Of a stretch of 64,000 nt of DNA, positions 1 through 9,395 are shown in pieces (position 1 is the stretch's first letter; each line of letters starts with the position of its first letter). The position numbers were made by a program, and so were the translations under genes. The stretch comes from Roseobacter sp. (GTDB lineage Bacteria > Pseudomonadota > Alphaproteobacteria > Rhodobacterales > Rhodobacteraceae): positions 1-64,000 of the forward strand of contig PCCY01000036.1 in assembly GCA_002731875.1 (NCBI GenBank), read 5' to 3'. The notes under the pieces are model-generated. The model had not been told where the DNA came from. It ran no database searches and saw nothing but the letters and a program-made list of their open reading frames with translations.

Positions 1-61
1 CGGCATCAACAAAAACACAGTCCTCGAAATCATGAAGCGGCACCGCGAAAAAACCTTATGA
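1..61 (+). CDS. C-terminal tail of a gene cut by the window edge
   Basis: Reading from base 2, an open frame encodes 19 residues (beginning GINKNTVLEIM) and stops at TGA 59-61. It has the look of the end of a helix-turn-helix protein such as a recombinase or transposase, but 19 residues are too few to assign a family. It runs convergently into the next minus-strand gene, overlapping its stop by a few bases. Confidence 0.3.
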   Translation, partial: GINKNTVLEIMKRHREKTL

Positions 62-664
62 TACGATTCCGCCCTCAGCCGGACTCGACCCCATCCTGTC
101 CGCGACAGCAAGAGCCGTTTTTCCCGCCGGGGTGTAATCAATGACGCTATCAACGAACTGGTCCCTGTCGCCCCCCGCGCCCAGAAAGATGGCCCGAAAG
201 CCGGCTTCCGAGGTAACGATAAGGTCTCCGTTTTGGCCGTTAAGTGGCACGGTGACATCAATGTGTCGGAGGAGGTGTTCAGCGCTGGTGAACTGACCGA
301 GAAAAGTTACGATATCCCCATTGGCGGCAGAGAAATCATCAATAACAATATGATCATCTGCGGGAATAATGAAATACGCGCTTGGTGACCAGTGCGTACC
401 GCTCGATCGAGTGTCCCGGCCGCCGACGTGGGAGGTACGGAGAGATCTAGCACACTGGCGCAACTTGCCGAGAGGGGGCATATTCGCCGACGCCGCCTCG
501 GACCAAGCCCGAACAAACATCCCCGCCGCGTCCTGCACTGCCTGACGCCGCGTGTGAAGAGAATTGAACCAATTGACAGACGCGTCACTGCCGACCGTCA
601 CTGGATCGTGAGGGATAATCGGGTTGCCGTCAAAGCTATGGTTCGAAAAAGGGGCATGCATCAT
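56..664 (-). CDS. Hypothetical protein, 202 aa
   Basis: I do not recognise this protein. The start at 664 is supported by a good ribosome binding site (GAGGTG, about 7 bases upstream of ATG). There is no signal peptide or membrane segment. The second half, from about residue 95, is rich in acidic, glycine and beta-type residues (for example IVIDDFSAANGDIVTFLG), vaguely like the linker motifs of RTX or secreted calcium-binding proteins, but no nonapeptide repeats are present. The N-terminal half is rich in Ala, Arg and Ser. It stands alone, pointing toward the window edge. It may be a degraded or lineage-specific gene. Confidence 0.5.
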   Translation of the reverse strand: MMHAPFSNHSFDGNPIIPHDPVTVGSDASVNWFNSLHTRRQAVQDAAGMFVRAWSEAASANMPPLGKLRQCARSLRTSHVGGRDTRSSGTHWSPSAYFIIPADDHIVIDDFSAANGDIVTFLGQFTSAEHLLRHIDVTVPLNGQNGDLIVTSEAGFRAIFLGAGGDRDQFVDSVIDYTPAGKTALAVADRMGSSPAEGGIVS

Positions 665-783
665 GTTTTCACCTCGGTATACGTGGCACCTGCAACCGCA
701 GCGCCGATAAGGTAAAAATATGATTAAATTGATCTAGAGTCCTGCGCCCAAGAGGGTCAAGGGACCCGGCATAGGTCTATGCT

Positions 784-801
784 CCTATCCTATCGGATAG
801 G
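784..801. terminator. Inverted repeat downstream of the response regulator gene
   Basis: A 7-base perfect stem (CCTATCC / GGATAGG) with a 4-base loop lies about 80 bases past the stop of the response regulator gene. There is no T-run on either side, so a terminator role is only a guess; it could be a regulator site. Confidence 0.25.
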
Positions 802-878
802 TAGGCCCTGTGCGTCCGGTACAACAAAGATATAGCTGCTCGATCGATATGGGACGTCAAAGAGTTGGATGAGTTCGG

Positions 879-1244
879 TCAGGCAATGGCTGCTTTGATC
901 TGGTCGCTAAGCGACATCGGATCAAACGGCTTGCTTATTACTTCGGTCGCTCCGATAGAGCGCAGTTCTTCAAGTTCGTTCGGTTGTGCACGGGCTGTCA
1001 TGAAGATCGCGGGGATTGCATCAAAAACCGGATTTTCGCGAAGCTTTTCAAGCGTCTGGCGGCCCGTCATCCCCGGCATCATCATGTCCAACAGCAGTAC
1101 ATCAGGTGTGTAAGACGCCGTAAGCGCCAAAGCATCTTCGCCACATTCGCATTGCATGACCTCGAAATCGCCAGAAAGCTCGAGCGCCATTTTCGCTATT
1201 TCACGAATATCTGCATCATCTTCGACGTGAAGAAGTTTAATCAT
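879..1244 (-). CDS. Single-domain response regulator (CheY-like receiver)
   Basis: At 121 residues this is a stand-alone receiver domain with no output domain. The acidic pair D9-D10, the phospho-acceptor D53 (in VLLLDMMMPG), the switch Thr in MTAR near residue 83 and the conserved Lys in ISKPFDP are all present, so it should be phosphorylatable. It starts 9 bases after the stop of the upstream histidine kinase gene (1254-2906), so the two form an operon and that kinase is the obvious partner. With no DNA-binding or enzymatic domain it probably acts by protein contact or as a phosphate relay or sink for the neighbouring hybrid kinase. Confidence 0.88.
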   Translation of the reverse strand: MIKLLHVEDDADIREIAKMALELSGDFEVMQCECGEDALALTASYTPDVLLLDMMMPGMTGRQTLEKLRENPVFDAIPAIFMTARAQPNELEELRSIGATEVISKPFDPMSLSDQIKAAIA

Positions 1245-1253
1245 ACCTAATCC

Positions 1254-2906
1254 TTACCCGACGTTCCGTAGAATCGGGGCATCTATGTCTGTGCCACCAT
1301 GGCGCAATTTTCCCGGTAACGTAAACGTAAAAGTCGACCCGTAGCCTTCTCGGCTTTCGAAATCAATCGTACCGCCCAAACCTTCAACAATTACTTTACA
1401 GATGCTCAGCCCCAAGCCCGTTCCGCCTTTGACCGCGCGGTCAGAGTTAGACATGTCGGCAAAACGCTGAAAGATCTTGTGGTGGTCGCTGACGGATATT
1501 CCCACACCTTCATCACGCACCGACACCATCAAACCACCGTTTACTTTGTTTACAGTGATTTCCACAGTTCCACCGGGTTTGGAGAACTTTGCGGCATTGG
1601 ACATCAGGTTGGTCAGAACCTGAATGATCCGGTTGGCATCAGTTTCGACCATATTCGGCGTATCAATGCCGTTGCACTTGATATTCAGACCAAATCGCTG
1701 ATGCGCGGTCGCGTTGGCGCGCAGCGCTTCGCGGACCATTTCGGAAAGGTCGGCTTCCTTGATTTCAAAATCCATATGGCCCGACGATATTTTCTCCATA
1801 TCCAGAATATCGTTGATGATCAAAACCAACCGATCCGCGTTGCGGTGTGCAATCTCCAGCAACCCTTCGGCTTTCGGGGTCAGCTCTCCCGCCGCCTTGG
1901 AGAGCAAAAGTCCCATCGACCCTTTGATTGACGTCAAAGGCGAGCGTAATTCGTGGCTGACCATGGAAATGAAGTCGGCTTGCTGCTGCTCCTGAGCGAC
2001 ACGATCAGTAAGATCATTCAACATAATCAAGAACCTACTGCGCAGGGTGCCCCTATGGAGCCAATTGATGGAAATCTCGAATGTTCTCTCCCCGACGGCG
2101 ATGTTCACTCTTCTGAAACTATCACCACTTTTCTTTAGGGATAGGCACGCCTCATATATCGCCGAGCACTCATGGTTTTCAGCCATCTGTGTAAGCGTCG
2201 TCCCTGCATAGCTGTCATCGCTCCAACCGAACCGACGTTTGGCAGCCCTGTTCATATAATCAATGGTTTCCGAGGCTTCATCCACGATCCAGATATCATC
2301 GCGTAATTCGTGGAGCGTCAGTGCTGTATCCCGTTCGGCCAAAAGCTGCGTGGTTTTGGTTATGTCGGTGCGGGCGGAGATTGATCCAATCCATGCGCCG
2401 TTTTCATCGAATAACGGCATAATGGTGGTTTGAGTGATGCAAGTGGTTCCATCCCGGCTACGCAACGGTGTTTGGCCTTGCCAACCCTTTCCTTGACGCA
2501 ACAGGTCTCTTATCTCGTCGGCCAAGGGGGCGCTGGCATCGGCGTACAGCATCGAAACGGGCTTACCGATCAGCTCTTCGCGCGAATATCCGGTTGCATC
2601 AAGCAGAAGGTCGTTCACCTCAATCAGAAGGTTATTTGTATCAACCAAGTTCACCATCGTATGCGTCTTGAGCAACCGCAATTGCTGCGCAGGCGACACT
2701 ATGGGTTGCTGACCTGCAAACTTTTTGCGCCTACGCAAAAAAAACGCAGGAGTGAGCGCAGAAATCACGATGGCCCCTGCCAGCGGAACAGTCTGAGCAG
2801 GAAGTCCAGTTAACAATGCAGCTGTTGACCCATACCATGCAGTAGCCAGAACGGCCCCTGTCAGGTATCCCGCAACTTTATTCTGCATCGTTTCTGTCTG
2901 AGACAT
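1254..2906 (-). CDS. PAS-domain sensor histidine kinase
   Basis: This is a membrane-anchored kinase of 550 residues. Two hydrophobic segments near residues 14-33 and 38-57 form a short hairpin with almost no periplasmic loop, so sensing is probably cytoplasmic or within the membrane. A PAS domain follows (about 80-190), then a second PAS-like segment (about 195-305), a HisKA domain with phospho-accepting H318 (VSHELRSPL), and an HATPase domain with N, G1 (DEGVGI) and G2 (GGTGLGL) boxes. Its dimerisation/phosphotransfer region closely resembles those of the hybrid kinase at 3030-6281 and the kinase at 28191-29501. It lies 123 bases downstream of the hybrid kinase and directly upstream of the response regulator. 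The signal is unknown. Confidence 0.9.
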   Translation of the reverse strand: MSQTETMQNKVAGYLTGAVLATAWYGSTAALLTGLPAQTVPLAGAIVISALTPAFFLRRRKKFAGQQPIVSPAQQLRLLKTHTMVNLVDTNNLLIEVNDLLLDATGYSREELIGKPVSMLYADASAPLADEIRDLLRQGKGWQGQTPLRSRDGTTCITQTTIMPLFDENGAWIGSISARTDITKTTQLLAERDTALTLHELRDDIWIVDEASETIDYMNRAAKRRFGWSDDSYAGTTLTQMAENHECSAIYEACLSLKKSGDSFRRVNIAVGERTFEISINWLHRGTLRSRFLIMLNDLTDRVAQEQQQADFISMVSHELRSPLTSIKGSMGLLLSKAAGELTPKAEGLLEIAHRNADRLVLIINDILDMEKISSGHMDFEIKEADLSEMVREALRANATAHQRFGLNIKCNGIDTPNMVETDANRIIQVLTNLMSNAAKFSKPGGTVEITVNKVNGGLMVSVRDEGVGISVSDHHKIFQRFADMSNSDRAVKGGTGLGLSICKVIVEGLGGTIDFESREGYGSTFTFTLPGKLRHGGTDIDAPILRNVG

Positions 2907-3029
2907 TCAAAACGCCCTTGCTTCCCGAATACGGCTCCACTCGGCGGCGAGCAGCGCATACTATTCCCTAGTGGTCATAAACTAAACTATCTGGACATTT
3001 TTAAGGCAAATTTAGGCATCTAATTTGTT

Positions 3030-6000
3030 TCAACCAACGCTAGAATTAGCGGCTTCCTTGGCAAGGTCCGTTACACACTCGATAATATGCGTCATCTCGG
3101 TCTGTGATTTGACCAAATGCGCGGTTACACGACTGTCCTTTTTGCGAGCCGCATCCGACGAAAGGCCGACTATACGAGCCTTCGGTTGAACTGCTCCGAT
3201 TTCATCAAGCAGGTCTGCGGCGTCCCCATCCGGGACTGTCCAATCCAAGATAATCACATCAAACAGACTGTCGTCCAGCAATTCTCGCATTCCGTTCAGA
3301 CGCGTGGCATTTGTGACATCAGCGAAGGGACTGAGCCCGGCTCGGAGAACTTCGGAAAAGTCCTCATCATCTTCCAGATGAAGAACCTTTAACCGCCGTT
3401 GTGACGAATTGAAGGTCAGGGTCTCATCGCTTAATTCCGGCCGATTGCCACTGGTTGCAAGCGGACAGGTGAACCAAAATACAGTCGGTCCATCTGGCTT
3501 GCTCTCGAATCCGATCTCACCGCCTTGGCGCCATATGATCTGACGCGTGATGTTCAAGCCGAGCCCGGTACCGCCTTTGGCGCGTGTGTCTGAACCGTCT
3601 GCCTGCGAGAATGCTTGGAATATACGGCTTTTGAATGAATCCGGCACACCGGGGCCGGTATTCTGGATATATACTATCGCAACGCCGTCGTGTTCCTCGA
3701 TCTTGATTTTAACGTCGGTGTTCTCATACGAATACTTGCAAGCGTTTGAAATCAAGTTGGCAAGCACCTGCATCATCCGGCCCCGGTCCGCTTTGACATA
3801 GACAGTTTCCGCGGGCTGGTCGATGACCAGCCTGTTCTGGTGAGTAACTGCGAACGGCATCATTTCAGTCATCGCCGCGTCAACTATTGTTCTCATGTCG
3901 ACACTTCGCACGTCAAATTCCACATCGCCGGACGAAATTTTTTCCAGGTCAAGGATATCGTTGACGATGTCGGTCAAACGATCGGCATTGGTCCGGGCGA
4001 TTTCAATCAGCCTCAGCGCCGACGCAGGAAGCTTGTCTTTCGCGGACATATTGATAAGCCCGAGCGCGCCTTTGATAGAGGTAAGAGGCGTACGCAATTC
4101 GTGGCTGACGGTTGAAACGAATTCGCTTTTTATTTGGTCAAGCTTCTTTTGATCGGTGATATCATTGACCTGAGCGATATACACATACGCGCCGGCATTT
4201 TTATCGTAGGTCCAGGTGATGTTGAACAGACCCCACCGTTCACCACCGTCCTTGCGTAGAACCCGATGCTCAGCCCGGTATATTTCGTGCACCCGCGCTT
4301 TTATCAACGCCGTGATAGCTTTCCTGATATTCTCGATGTCTTCCTTTGGCAGAACACGTGCAAGGCTGAAGCCGTTCAACATCTCTGCATCGCTGTATCC
4401 CGTCAGATCCACCATTGACGCGTTGACGCTGGTGAAATTGCCGTTTCGATCCAGGATAGCCATGCCAACGGGTGCGGCTTCCAACACGGTGCGAAAGCGC
4501 TTTTCGCTCTCCTCCAGCGCATTCCGTGAATGATGCAAAGCGGTCACATCCGATTGTGTGCCGACCATGCGGATCGCGGTGCCATCTTCAAGCCGTTCGG
4601 TGATGACAGCGTCTGATCGCATCCAGCGCCACGTGTCGCCAAACTTCATTCGATATTCTGTCAGTGACCGTTCGGCTTTTCCGTCAATACACCTGCGATC
4701 CGCCTCGAACAGGCGTGGCAGATCGTCGGGATGGATGCGATCCATGAAAATGCCTTGAGTGTCCTCTTCGTCGGGACCGATGTTCATGATTTTACGCCAT
4801 GTGTCCGACGTGACCGATTTTCCGGTAGTAAGGTCAAGTTCAAACACACCGATCTGCGACCCGGCCAACGCCATGTCATAACGCTGCTTGATCACGGCCA
4901 GCTCTCCGACCGCGCCAACCTCCGCGGTGACGTTGCGCACAATTGCTGTGATGCGTCGAACACCATTCAGGGTGTCCCATTCGTTATACTGAATATCGAG
5001 ATATAACTGCGTATCCTGCATTGTCGTACCGACAGCGTTGTAGACCGCAGTGTTTGTCGGATCATTGCTTTCGGTGACAAAACGACTGAATGGCAATCCT
5101 CCCATCCCGTCGTTATCGGCACCGAAAATATCGGACGCGGCGTTATTGGCGAACAAGATCTTTCGATCAAGGTCCAGAATCAGAATGCCGACGACCCCGT
5201 TATCGACGATAGAACGGTTTTCCTCTTCTCTCGCGCTGATCTGGCGCCCGCGCAACGCTGCTATTTCCGCCATGGAATCGCCGCGAAGGCGGATTGCTCT
5301 GAGCGAAACAGCCAACATGGCGGTAACCAGGAAACCTGCGATCAGAAACAACCAAGGTGCCCTGCCGGGGAAGAGGGCGTCAAACAACGCTGTGCTTTGG
5401 TATTGAATTGTCCAAGGTCGGCCGAAAAATTCGACGGTATACTGTCTCGAATAGGCCCCCATGACATGTTCGTCCCCTTCATCGCTCGAGTAAATGAGCG
5501 TTTCAGGGTCAGCGACGGTGCCATCATACACATGGAAATCAAAGGTTCTGTGCTGGTCCGGTGTAAGGCCCTGCAAAAGGTTACGCCCGACGAACGGGGC
5601 GTACACCCACCCGATAAAATCCCCTCTTTCGGAACCCGTTTCCTGATAAAGGGGGCGTAACAGCAAGAATCCAGGTTTCTTGGTTGCGTCCTGAACCAAC
5701 AAAATGCGCGGAGTAAGCTGCGGCAAACCGGTTTCTCGCGCCCGTTCAGCGGCTTCTCGGCGTCCTTTTTCAAAGCTGATATCAAGCCCCACGGCTTGTT
5801 GGTTTGGACTTACCGGCGCGATATATTTGATGATGTACTTCACATCATTATCGGTAACCGGATGCACCTGAAAGTCGGCTACGCCGTCAGCGCGCATTTT
5901 GGCTATGACTTCATCCAATCTATCCGCTGCGACAGGTGCGATAAATCCGATACCGTTGATACCGGGTAAATAGGTCTCGATTGAGAGGCTCTGAACATAA

Positions 6001-6281
6001 ACCTCGAAATCATCATATTCGGTATTCTCCGACGTCTGCATCATTCCGGCAGCGCCATTGAGGCTTTGCAGGTAAAGATTCATCCGGCTTTGTAGAGCGG
6101 TAAGCGCGTTATCCGAGACACGTTCAAATTCTGCGGTGGCTGCAATTGAGTTTTTGCGCAAGCCGTCGATAACAATCGCGACAGTTAGAAACAAGCAAAC
6201 AGCTATCAACACTAACTCAAGACGTTTGAACAAAAGCCGTACCCACTTCCATACTCGAGACTTGGAGCCAAACCGAACCAA
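3030..6281 (-). CDS. CHASE-PAS hybrid histidine kinase with C-terminal receiver
   Basis: This 1083-residue hybrid sensor has an N-terminal membrane segment (about 20-40), a periplasmic CHASE domain (about 75-255, including a GINGIGFIAPV motif), and a second membrane segment (about 310-330). Three PAS domains follow at about 355-465, 468-590 and 592-720, then HisKA (VSHELRTPLTSIKG), HATPase (GGTGLGL) and a C-terminal receiver with the acceptor Asp in VIILDWTVPDGD. CHASE domains bind small ligands such as adenine derivatives or short peptides, but the ligand here cannot be read from sequence. The receiver lacks a following Hpt or output domain, so phosphate may pass to the neighbouring single-domain regulator. 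Gene order suggests co-transcription with the two downstream signalling genes. Confidence 0.9.
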   Translation of the reverse strand: MVRFGSKSRVWKWVRLLFKRLELVLIAVCLFLTVAIVIDGLRKNSIAATAEFERVSDNALTALQSRMNLYLQSLNGAAGMMQTSENTEYDDFEVYVQSLSIETYLPGINGIGFIAPVAADRLDEVIAKMRADGVADFQVHPVTDNDVKYIIKYIAPVSPNQQAVGLDISFEKGRREAAERARETGLPQLTPRILLVQDATKKPGFLLLRPLYQETGSERGDFIGWVYAPFVGRNLLQGLTPDQHRTFDFHVYDGTVADPETLIYSSDEGDEHVMGAYSRQYTVEFFGRPWTIQYQSTALFDALFPGRAPWLFLIAGFLVTAMLAVSLRAIRLRGDSMAEIAALRGRQISAREEENRSIVDNGVVGILILDLDRKILFANNAASDIFGADNDGMGGLPFSRFVTESNDPTNTAVYNAVGTTMQDTQLYLDIQYNEWDTLNGVRRITAIVRNVTAEVGAVGELAVIKQRYDMALAGSQIGVFELDLTTGKSVTSDTWRKIMNIGPDEEDTQGIFMDRIHPDDLPRLFEADRRCIDGKAERSLTEYRMKFGDTWRWMRSDAVITERLEDGTAIRMVGTQSDVTALHHSRNALEESEKRFRTVLEAAPVGMAILDRNGNFTSVNASMVDLTGYSDAEMLNGFSLARVLPKEDIENIRKAITALIKARVHEIYRAEHRVLRKDGGERWGLFNITWTYDKNAGAYVYIAQVNDITDQKKLDQIKSEFVSTVSHELRTPLTSIKGALGLINMSAKDKLPASALRLIEIARTNADRLTDIVNDILDLEKISSGDVEFDVRSVDMRTIVDAAMTEMMPFAVTHQNRLVIDQPAETVYVKADRGRMMQVLANLISNACKYSYENTDVKIKIEEHDGVAIVYIQNTGPGVPDSFKSRIFQAFSQADGSDTRAKGGTGLGLNITRQIIWRQGGEIGFESKPDGPTVFWFTCPLATSGNRPELSDETLTFNSSQRRLKVLHLEDDEDFSEVLRAGLSPFADVTNATRLNGMRELLDDSLFDVIILDWTVPDGDAADLLDEIGAVQPKARIVGLSSDAARKKDSRVTAHLVKSQTEMTHIIECVTDLAKEAANSSVG

Positions 6282-6448
6282 CGTGAGTAAGGAAGTCGAC
6301 CCTGATTAAACTGCTCAATTCTTCGATTTTAAGTCGTTCAATGATAGGTAGCAAAAAGTTGCCAAGCAACTCTTATTGCGAAATCCCTATCCAATTGTAG
6401 CTATATGGCGACAAAGCTGGGCCAGCAGCACCACCTAATGCGGGTAAA

Positions 6449-7714
6449 TCACTGTGGAGCTACAACTATAGCCCTAAAATCATTTACATTTGTCAAAGTT
6501 GGTCCAGTAACGACCTGTCCACCTACCCGCTCAAAGAACCCGTGTGCATCATTTGCATCCAATGCAGCGTGCGGGTCGGACCTAACCTCCCGGGCGCGCT
6601 GCAGTGTATCTGGCGCAATGATCGCGCCTGCGACTTCCGCGCCACCATCGACACCATCGGTATCACAGGCGAGCCCCCATATGCCCGGTGCCTGGTTCAG
6701 CGCAATCGCCAACGCCAACGCATATTCAGCGTTCGGGCCACCGACGCCGTTGCCACGACGGGTAACGGTCAGCTCTCCGCCCGACAGCAGTACAACCGGC
6801 TTGTCACCGGCAGAAAGTTTCGCCTGCTCGGCCAGAGCACGTTCGGCGTGCTGTCGCGCAACTTGACGGGCTTCGCCTTCGACGTCGTTACCCAAGCGCA
6901 CCACCCGCAGCCCGGCATTTGTCGCTAAGGCCTCGGCGGCGTCCAGCGACTGACGGGGGGCCGCGTAAATCCGGTTCTTTACGCGCGACAATCGGACATC
7001 ATCAGGTGCAACTACACCCGAGCGTTTCTGCAAAGCCTCCGTAACTGAATTTGGTACAGCAATACCCCACCGTTCGAGGATCGCCGTGGCATCTGAGTTG
7101 ACCGATGCATCGCCCACCGTCGGACCTGATCCAATCATCGACATGTCATCGCCAGGTACATCCGAAATCATCAGGGAAAGCATGGTTGCCGGATACGCCG
7201 CCGCGGCGAGTTGACCACCCTTGACCCGCGACAGATGCTTGCGCACCACATTCATTTGCTGGATGGGGGCTCCCGAGGCCAGCAACGCCGCGTTGACCTC
7301 TTGCTTTTCGGGCAGGGTTATCCCGGTCGAGGGAGCCACCAGCAAGGATGAAGCGCCCCCGGAAATGAGCGCCAGCACAAAATCGTCCTCTCCCAAACCT
7401 TGCAGCAATGTCAGCATACGCTCGGTTGCGGCCTGTCCGGCGGCATCGGGAACGGGATGTGCCGCTTCGATGATCTCGATCCCCTGGCAGGGGCGCGCAT
7501 ATCCATATCGAGTAATTACCAGACCTTGACACGGCCCCCACACAGCCTCCACTGCTTCGGCCATTCGTGCGCTTGCCTTGCCAGCGCCGACGACGATCAC
7601 CCGCCCCTCAGGCTTTGGCGGCAGATGACGCGCCAGGCTTTGCATCGGGTCCGCGACCTCGACCGCGTGGTCAAACAAGCTGCGAAGAAGGTCGGCAGGG
7701 TTTTCAATGCTCAT
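6449..7714 (-). CDS. gckA: Glycerate 2-kinase, MOFRL family (GckA/TtuD type)
   Basis: This 421-residue protein has the two-part structure of type II glycerate kinases: an N-terminal DUF4147-like domain (VIVVGAGKASARMAEAVE near residue 40; LISGGASSLL near 117) and a C-terminal MOFRL domain (VLLSGGELTVT, and CDTDGVDGG near residue 351). Relatives phosphorylate D-glycerate to 2-phosphoglycerate in the serine cycle or tartrate/hydroxypyruvate breakdown; older annotation calls them hydroxypyruvate reductase (TtuD). It starts 21 bases after the gamma-glutamyltransferase gene on the same strand. No other glycerate-pathway gene is adjacent, so its substrate source is unclear. Confidence 0.85.
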   Translation of the reverse strand: MSIENPADLLRSLFDHAVEVADPMQSLARHLPPKPEGRVIVVGAGKASARMAEAVEAVWGPCQGLVITRYGYARPCQGIEIIEAAHPVPDAAGQAATERMLTLLQGLGEDDFVLALISGGASSLLVAPSTGITLPEKQEVNAALLASGAPIQQMNVVRKHLSRVKGGQLAAAAYPATMLSLMISDVPGDDMSMIGSGPTVGDASVNSDATAILERWGIAVPNSVTEALQKRSGVVAPDDVRLSRVKNRIYAAPRQSLDAAEALATNAGLRVVRLGNDVEGEARQVARQHAERALAEQAKLSAGDKPVVLLSGGELTVTRRGNGVGGPNAEYALALAIALNQAPGIWGLACDTDGVDGGAEVAGAIIAPDTLQRAREVRSDPHAALDANDAHGFFERVGGQVVTGPTLTNVNDFRAIVVAPQ

Positions 7715-7735
7715 GAAACAGGGTCTCGATTCAAA

Positions 7736-9301
7736 TCAATATCCAACAGCGCAGCCATCCTTGCGGTGGTCCGAGCCGGCAACATAGCCGTCGATGTGAC
7801 GTGCGATCAACTGCGCCCCGCCAAAGCCGAAAGCATTGTCGGGTGCCTCGCGTACAATCTTGTGGCCCATGGCTTCCAGCGCCTCTACGGTCTTCAGGGG
7901 CATGCTGTTTTCAACAGCGACTTCCCGCCCCGATACAAACCGCCAACGCGGGGCGTCGCTTGCTGCTTGTGGCGATTGTTGGTGAACCATCATTCGGGTG
8001 ACCATCTGCACGTGTCCTTGCGCCTGCATTGGCCCGCCCATCACACCAAAGCTCATCAAAGGTTTTTCGTCCCTAGTCACAAAACCGGGAATAATGGTAT
8101 GAAAAGGTCGCTTGCCGGGACCGACGCGGTTGGCATGGCCCGGCGTATTCACAAACCCCGCTCCCCGATTTTGCAGGCTGATCCCGGTATCTGGCACAAC
8201 CACGCCAGACCCGAAGCCCATATAATTTGATTGGATCAAAGACACCATGCGACCCTGGTCGTCAGCGGCAGTCACATAGACCGTTCCCCCATGTTTTGGG
8301 GCACCTTTTGATGCAACCTGCGCCAGGTCAGGGTCGATGTTTGCCGCCCGGCGCGCCAGATAATCCGGCGCCAGCATTTCCTCGGGTTCGACATCCATAT
8401 GCGCAGGGTCGGCGACAAAGCCTTCGGCATCCGCCAAGCCTAGCTTGATCGCCTCAATCTGAAGGTGCAGCGCTTGCGCACTGTCCGGAGCGTGTGCCGC
8501 CAGGTCAAAATGTTCGAGAATACCCAAGGCGGACAGCGCGGCTATGCCCTGACCATTAGGGGGAATTTCATGCACTGCGACACCGGCATAGCCTGTTTGC
8601 AATGTGCCGCACCAGTCGACCCGATGCGTCGCCAGGTCTTCTCGGGTTAACGCCGCCCCATGCCGCGCCGCGTCATCCGCGATCTTATCGGCTAACGTAC
8701 CGGTATAAAAAGCTTCACCCTTGGTTTCGGCGATCAGGCGCAGCGATCGGGCCTGGGCGGGATTGTGAAAAGTTTCGCCCGGTCGCGGTGCACGGCCGTG
8801 GGGCAAAAAATTCTCTGCAAATCCGGGTTGCTGGCTTAAAACCTCGCCGCCCAAATGCCATAGCCGCGCGATAATCGGCGACACCGCGAAACCGTTTTCA
8901 GCATAGCCAATTGCCGGCGCAAAAAGCGCTTCGAACGGCAGCGCTCCAAACCGTTCGGATAATGCGACCCACCCTGATACTGCGCCCGGAACGGTCACGC
9001 TGTCCCATCCGCGTTGCGCGACCTTGTCAGACGCTAAACCCGCCGGAGACCGGCCGGACGCATTGAGACCGTGCAATCCTGCCCCGTCCCATACAATCGC
9101 AAAAGCGTCGCTGCCCAAACCATTGCCTGTCGGCTCCACCACAGTCAGGGCAATTGCAGCAGCAAGAGCGGCATCCACGGCGTTACCACCTTGATACAGC
9201 ATCGCCAGCCCTGCCTGGGCGGCCAAAGGCTGCGACGTGGCGACGGCATTACGTGACAACAAAGGCCCCCTGCGCGTGTCGTACGGGTTTGAAAAATCCA
9301 T
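7736..9301 (-). CDS. ggt: Gamma-glutamyltransferase family protein (Ntn hydrolase)
   Basis: This 521-residue protein carries the family hallmarks: an N-terminal region with AVATSQPLAAQAGLAML and GGNAVDAALAAA, then the autoprocessing site GGTVYVTAAD near residue 340, where the Thr becomes the N-terminal nucleophile of the small subunit, and a later SFGVMGG segment. The start at 9301 has a purine-rich ribosome binding site. No signal peptide is evident, which points to the cytoplasmic YwrD/acylase-like subfamily rather than periplasmic Ggt; the substrate may be a gamma-glutamyl compound or an amide. It is followed closely by the glycerate kinase gene, suggesting co-transcription. Confidence 0.87.
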   Translation of the reverse strand: MDFSNPYDTRRGPLLSRNAVATSQPLAAQAGLAMLYQGGNAVDAALAAAIALTVVEPTGNGLGSDAFAIVWDGAGLHGLNASGRSPAGLASDKVAQRGWDSVTVPGAVSGWVALSERFGALPFEALFAPAIGYAENGFAVSPIIARLWHLGGEVLSQQPGFAENFLPHGRAPRPGETFHNPAQARSLRLIAETKGEAFYTGTLADKIADDAARHGAALTREDLATHRVDWCGTLQTGYAGVAVHEIPPNGQGIAALSALGILEHFDLAAHAPDSAQALHLQIEAIKLGLADAEGFVADPAHMDVEPEEMLAPDYLARRAANIDPDLAQVASKGAPKHGGTVYVTAADDQGRMVSLIQSNYMGFGSGVVVPDTGISLQNRGAGFVNTPGHANRVGPGKRPFHTIIPGFVTRDEKPLMSFGVMGGPMQAQGHVQMVTRMMVHQQSPQAASDAPRWRFVSGREVAVENSMPLKTVEALEAMGHKIVREAPDNAFGFGGAQLIARHIDGYVAGSDHRKDGCAVGY

Positions 9302-9395
9302 CCTTTAACCTCGGTCCTTAAAGGCAGCCGATGCATGCCGCCGATCACGTTGATGCCCGTTACCGATAGCAACGCAACCGCGCGCTTACATCAGA

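Noticed and set aside
9302..9395. Extension of the gamma-glutamyltransferase or nitronate-monooxygenase genes into the gap
   Set aside because: Frames there lack family similarity, and ribosome sites favour the chosen starts.
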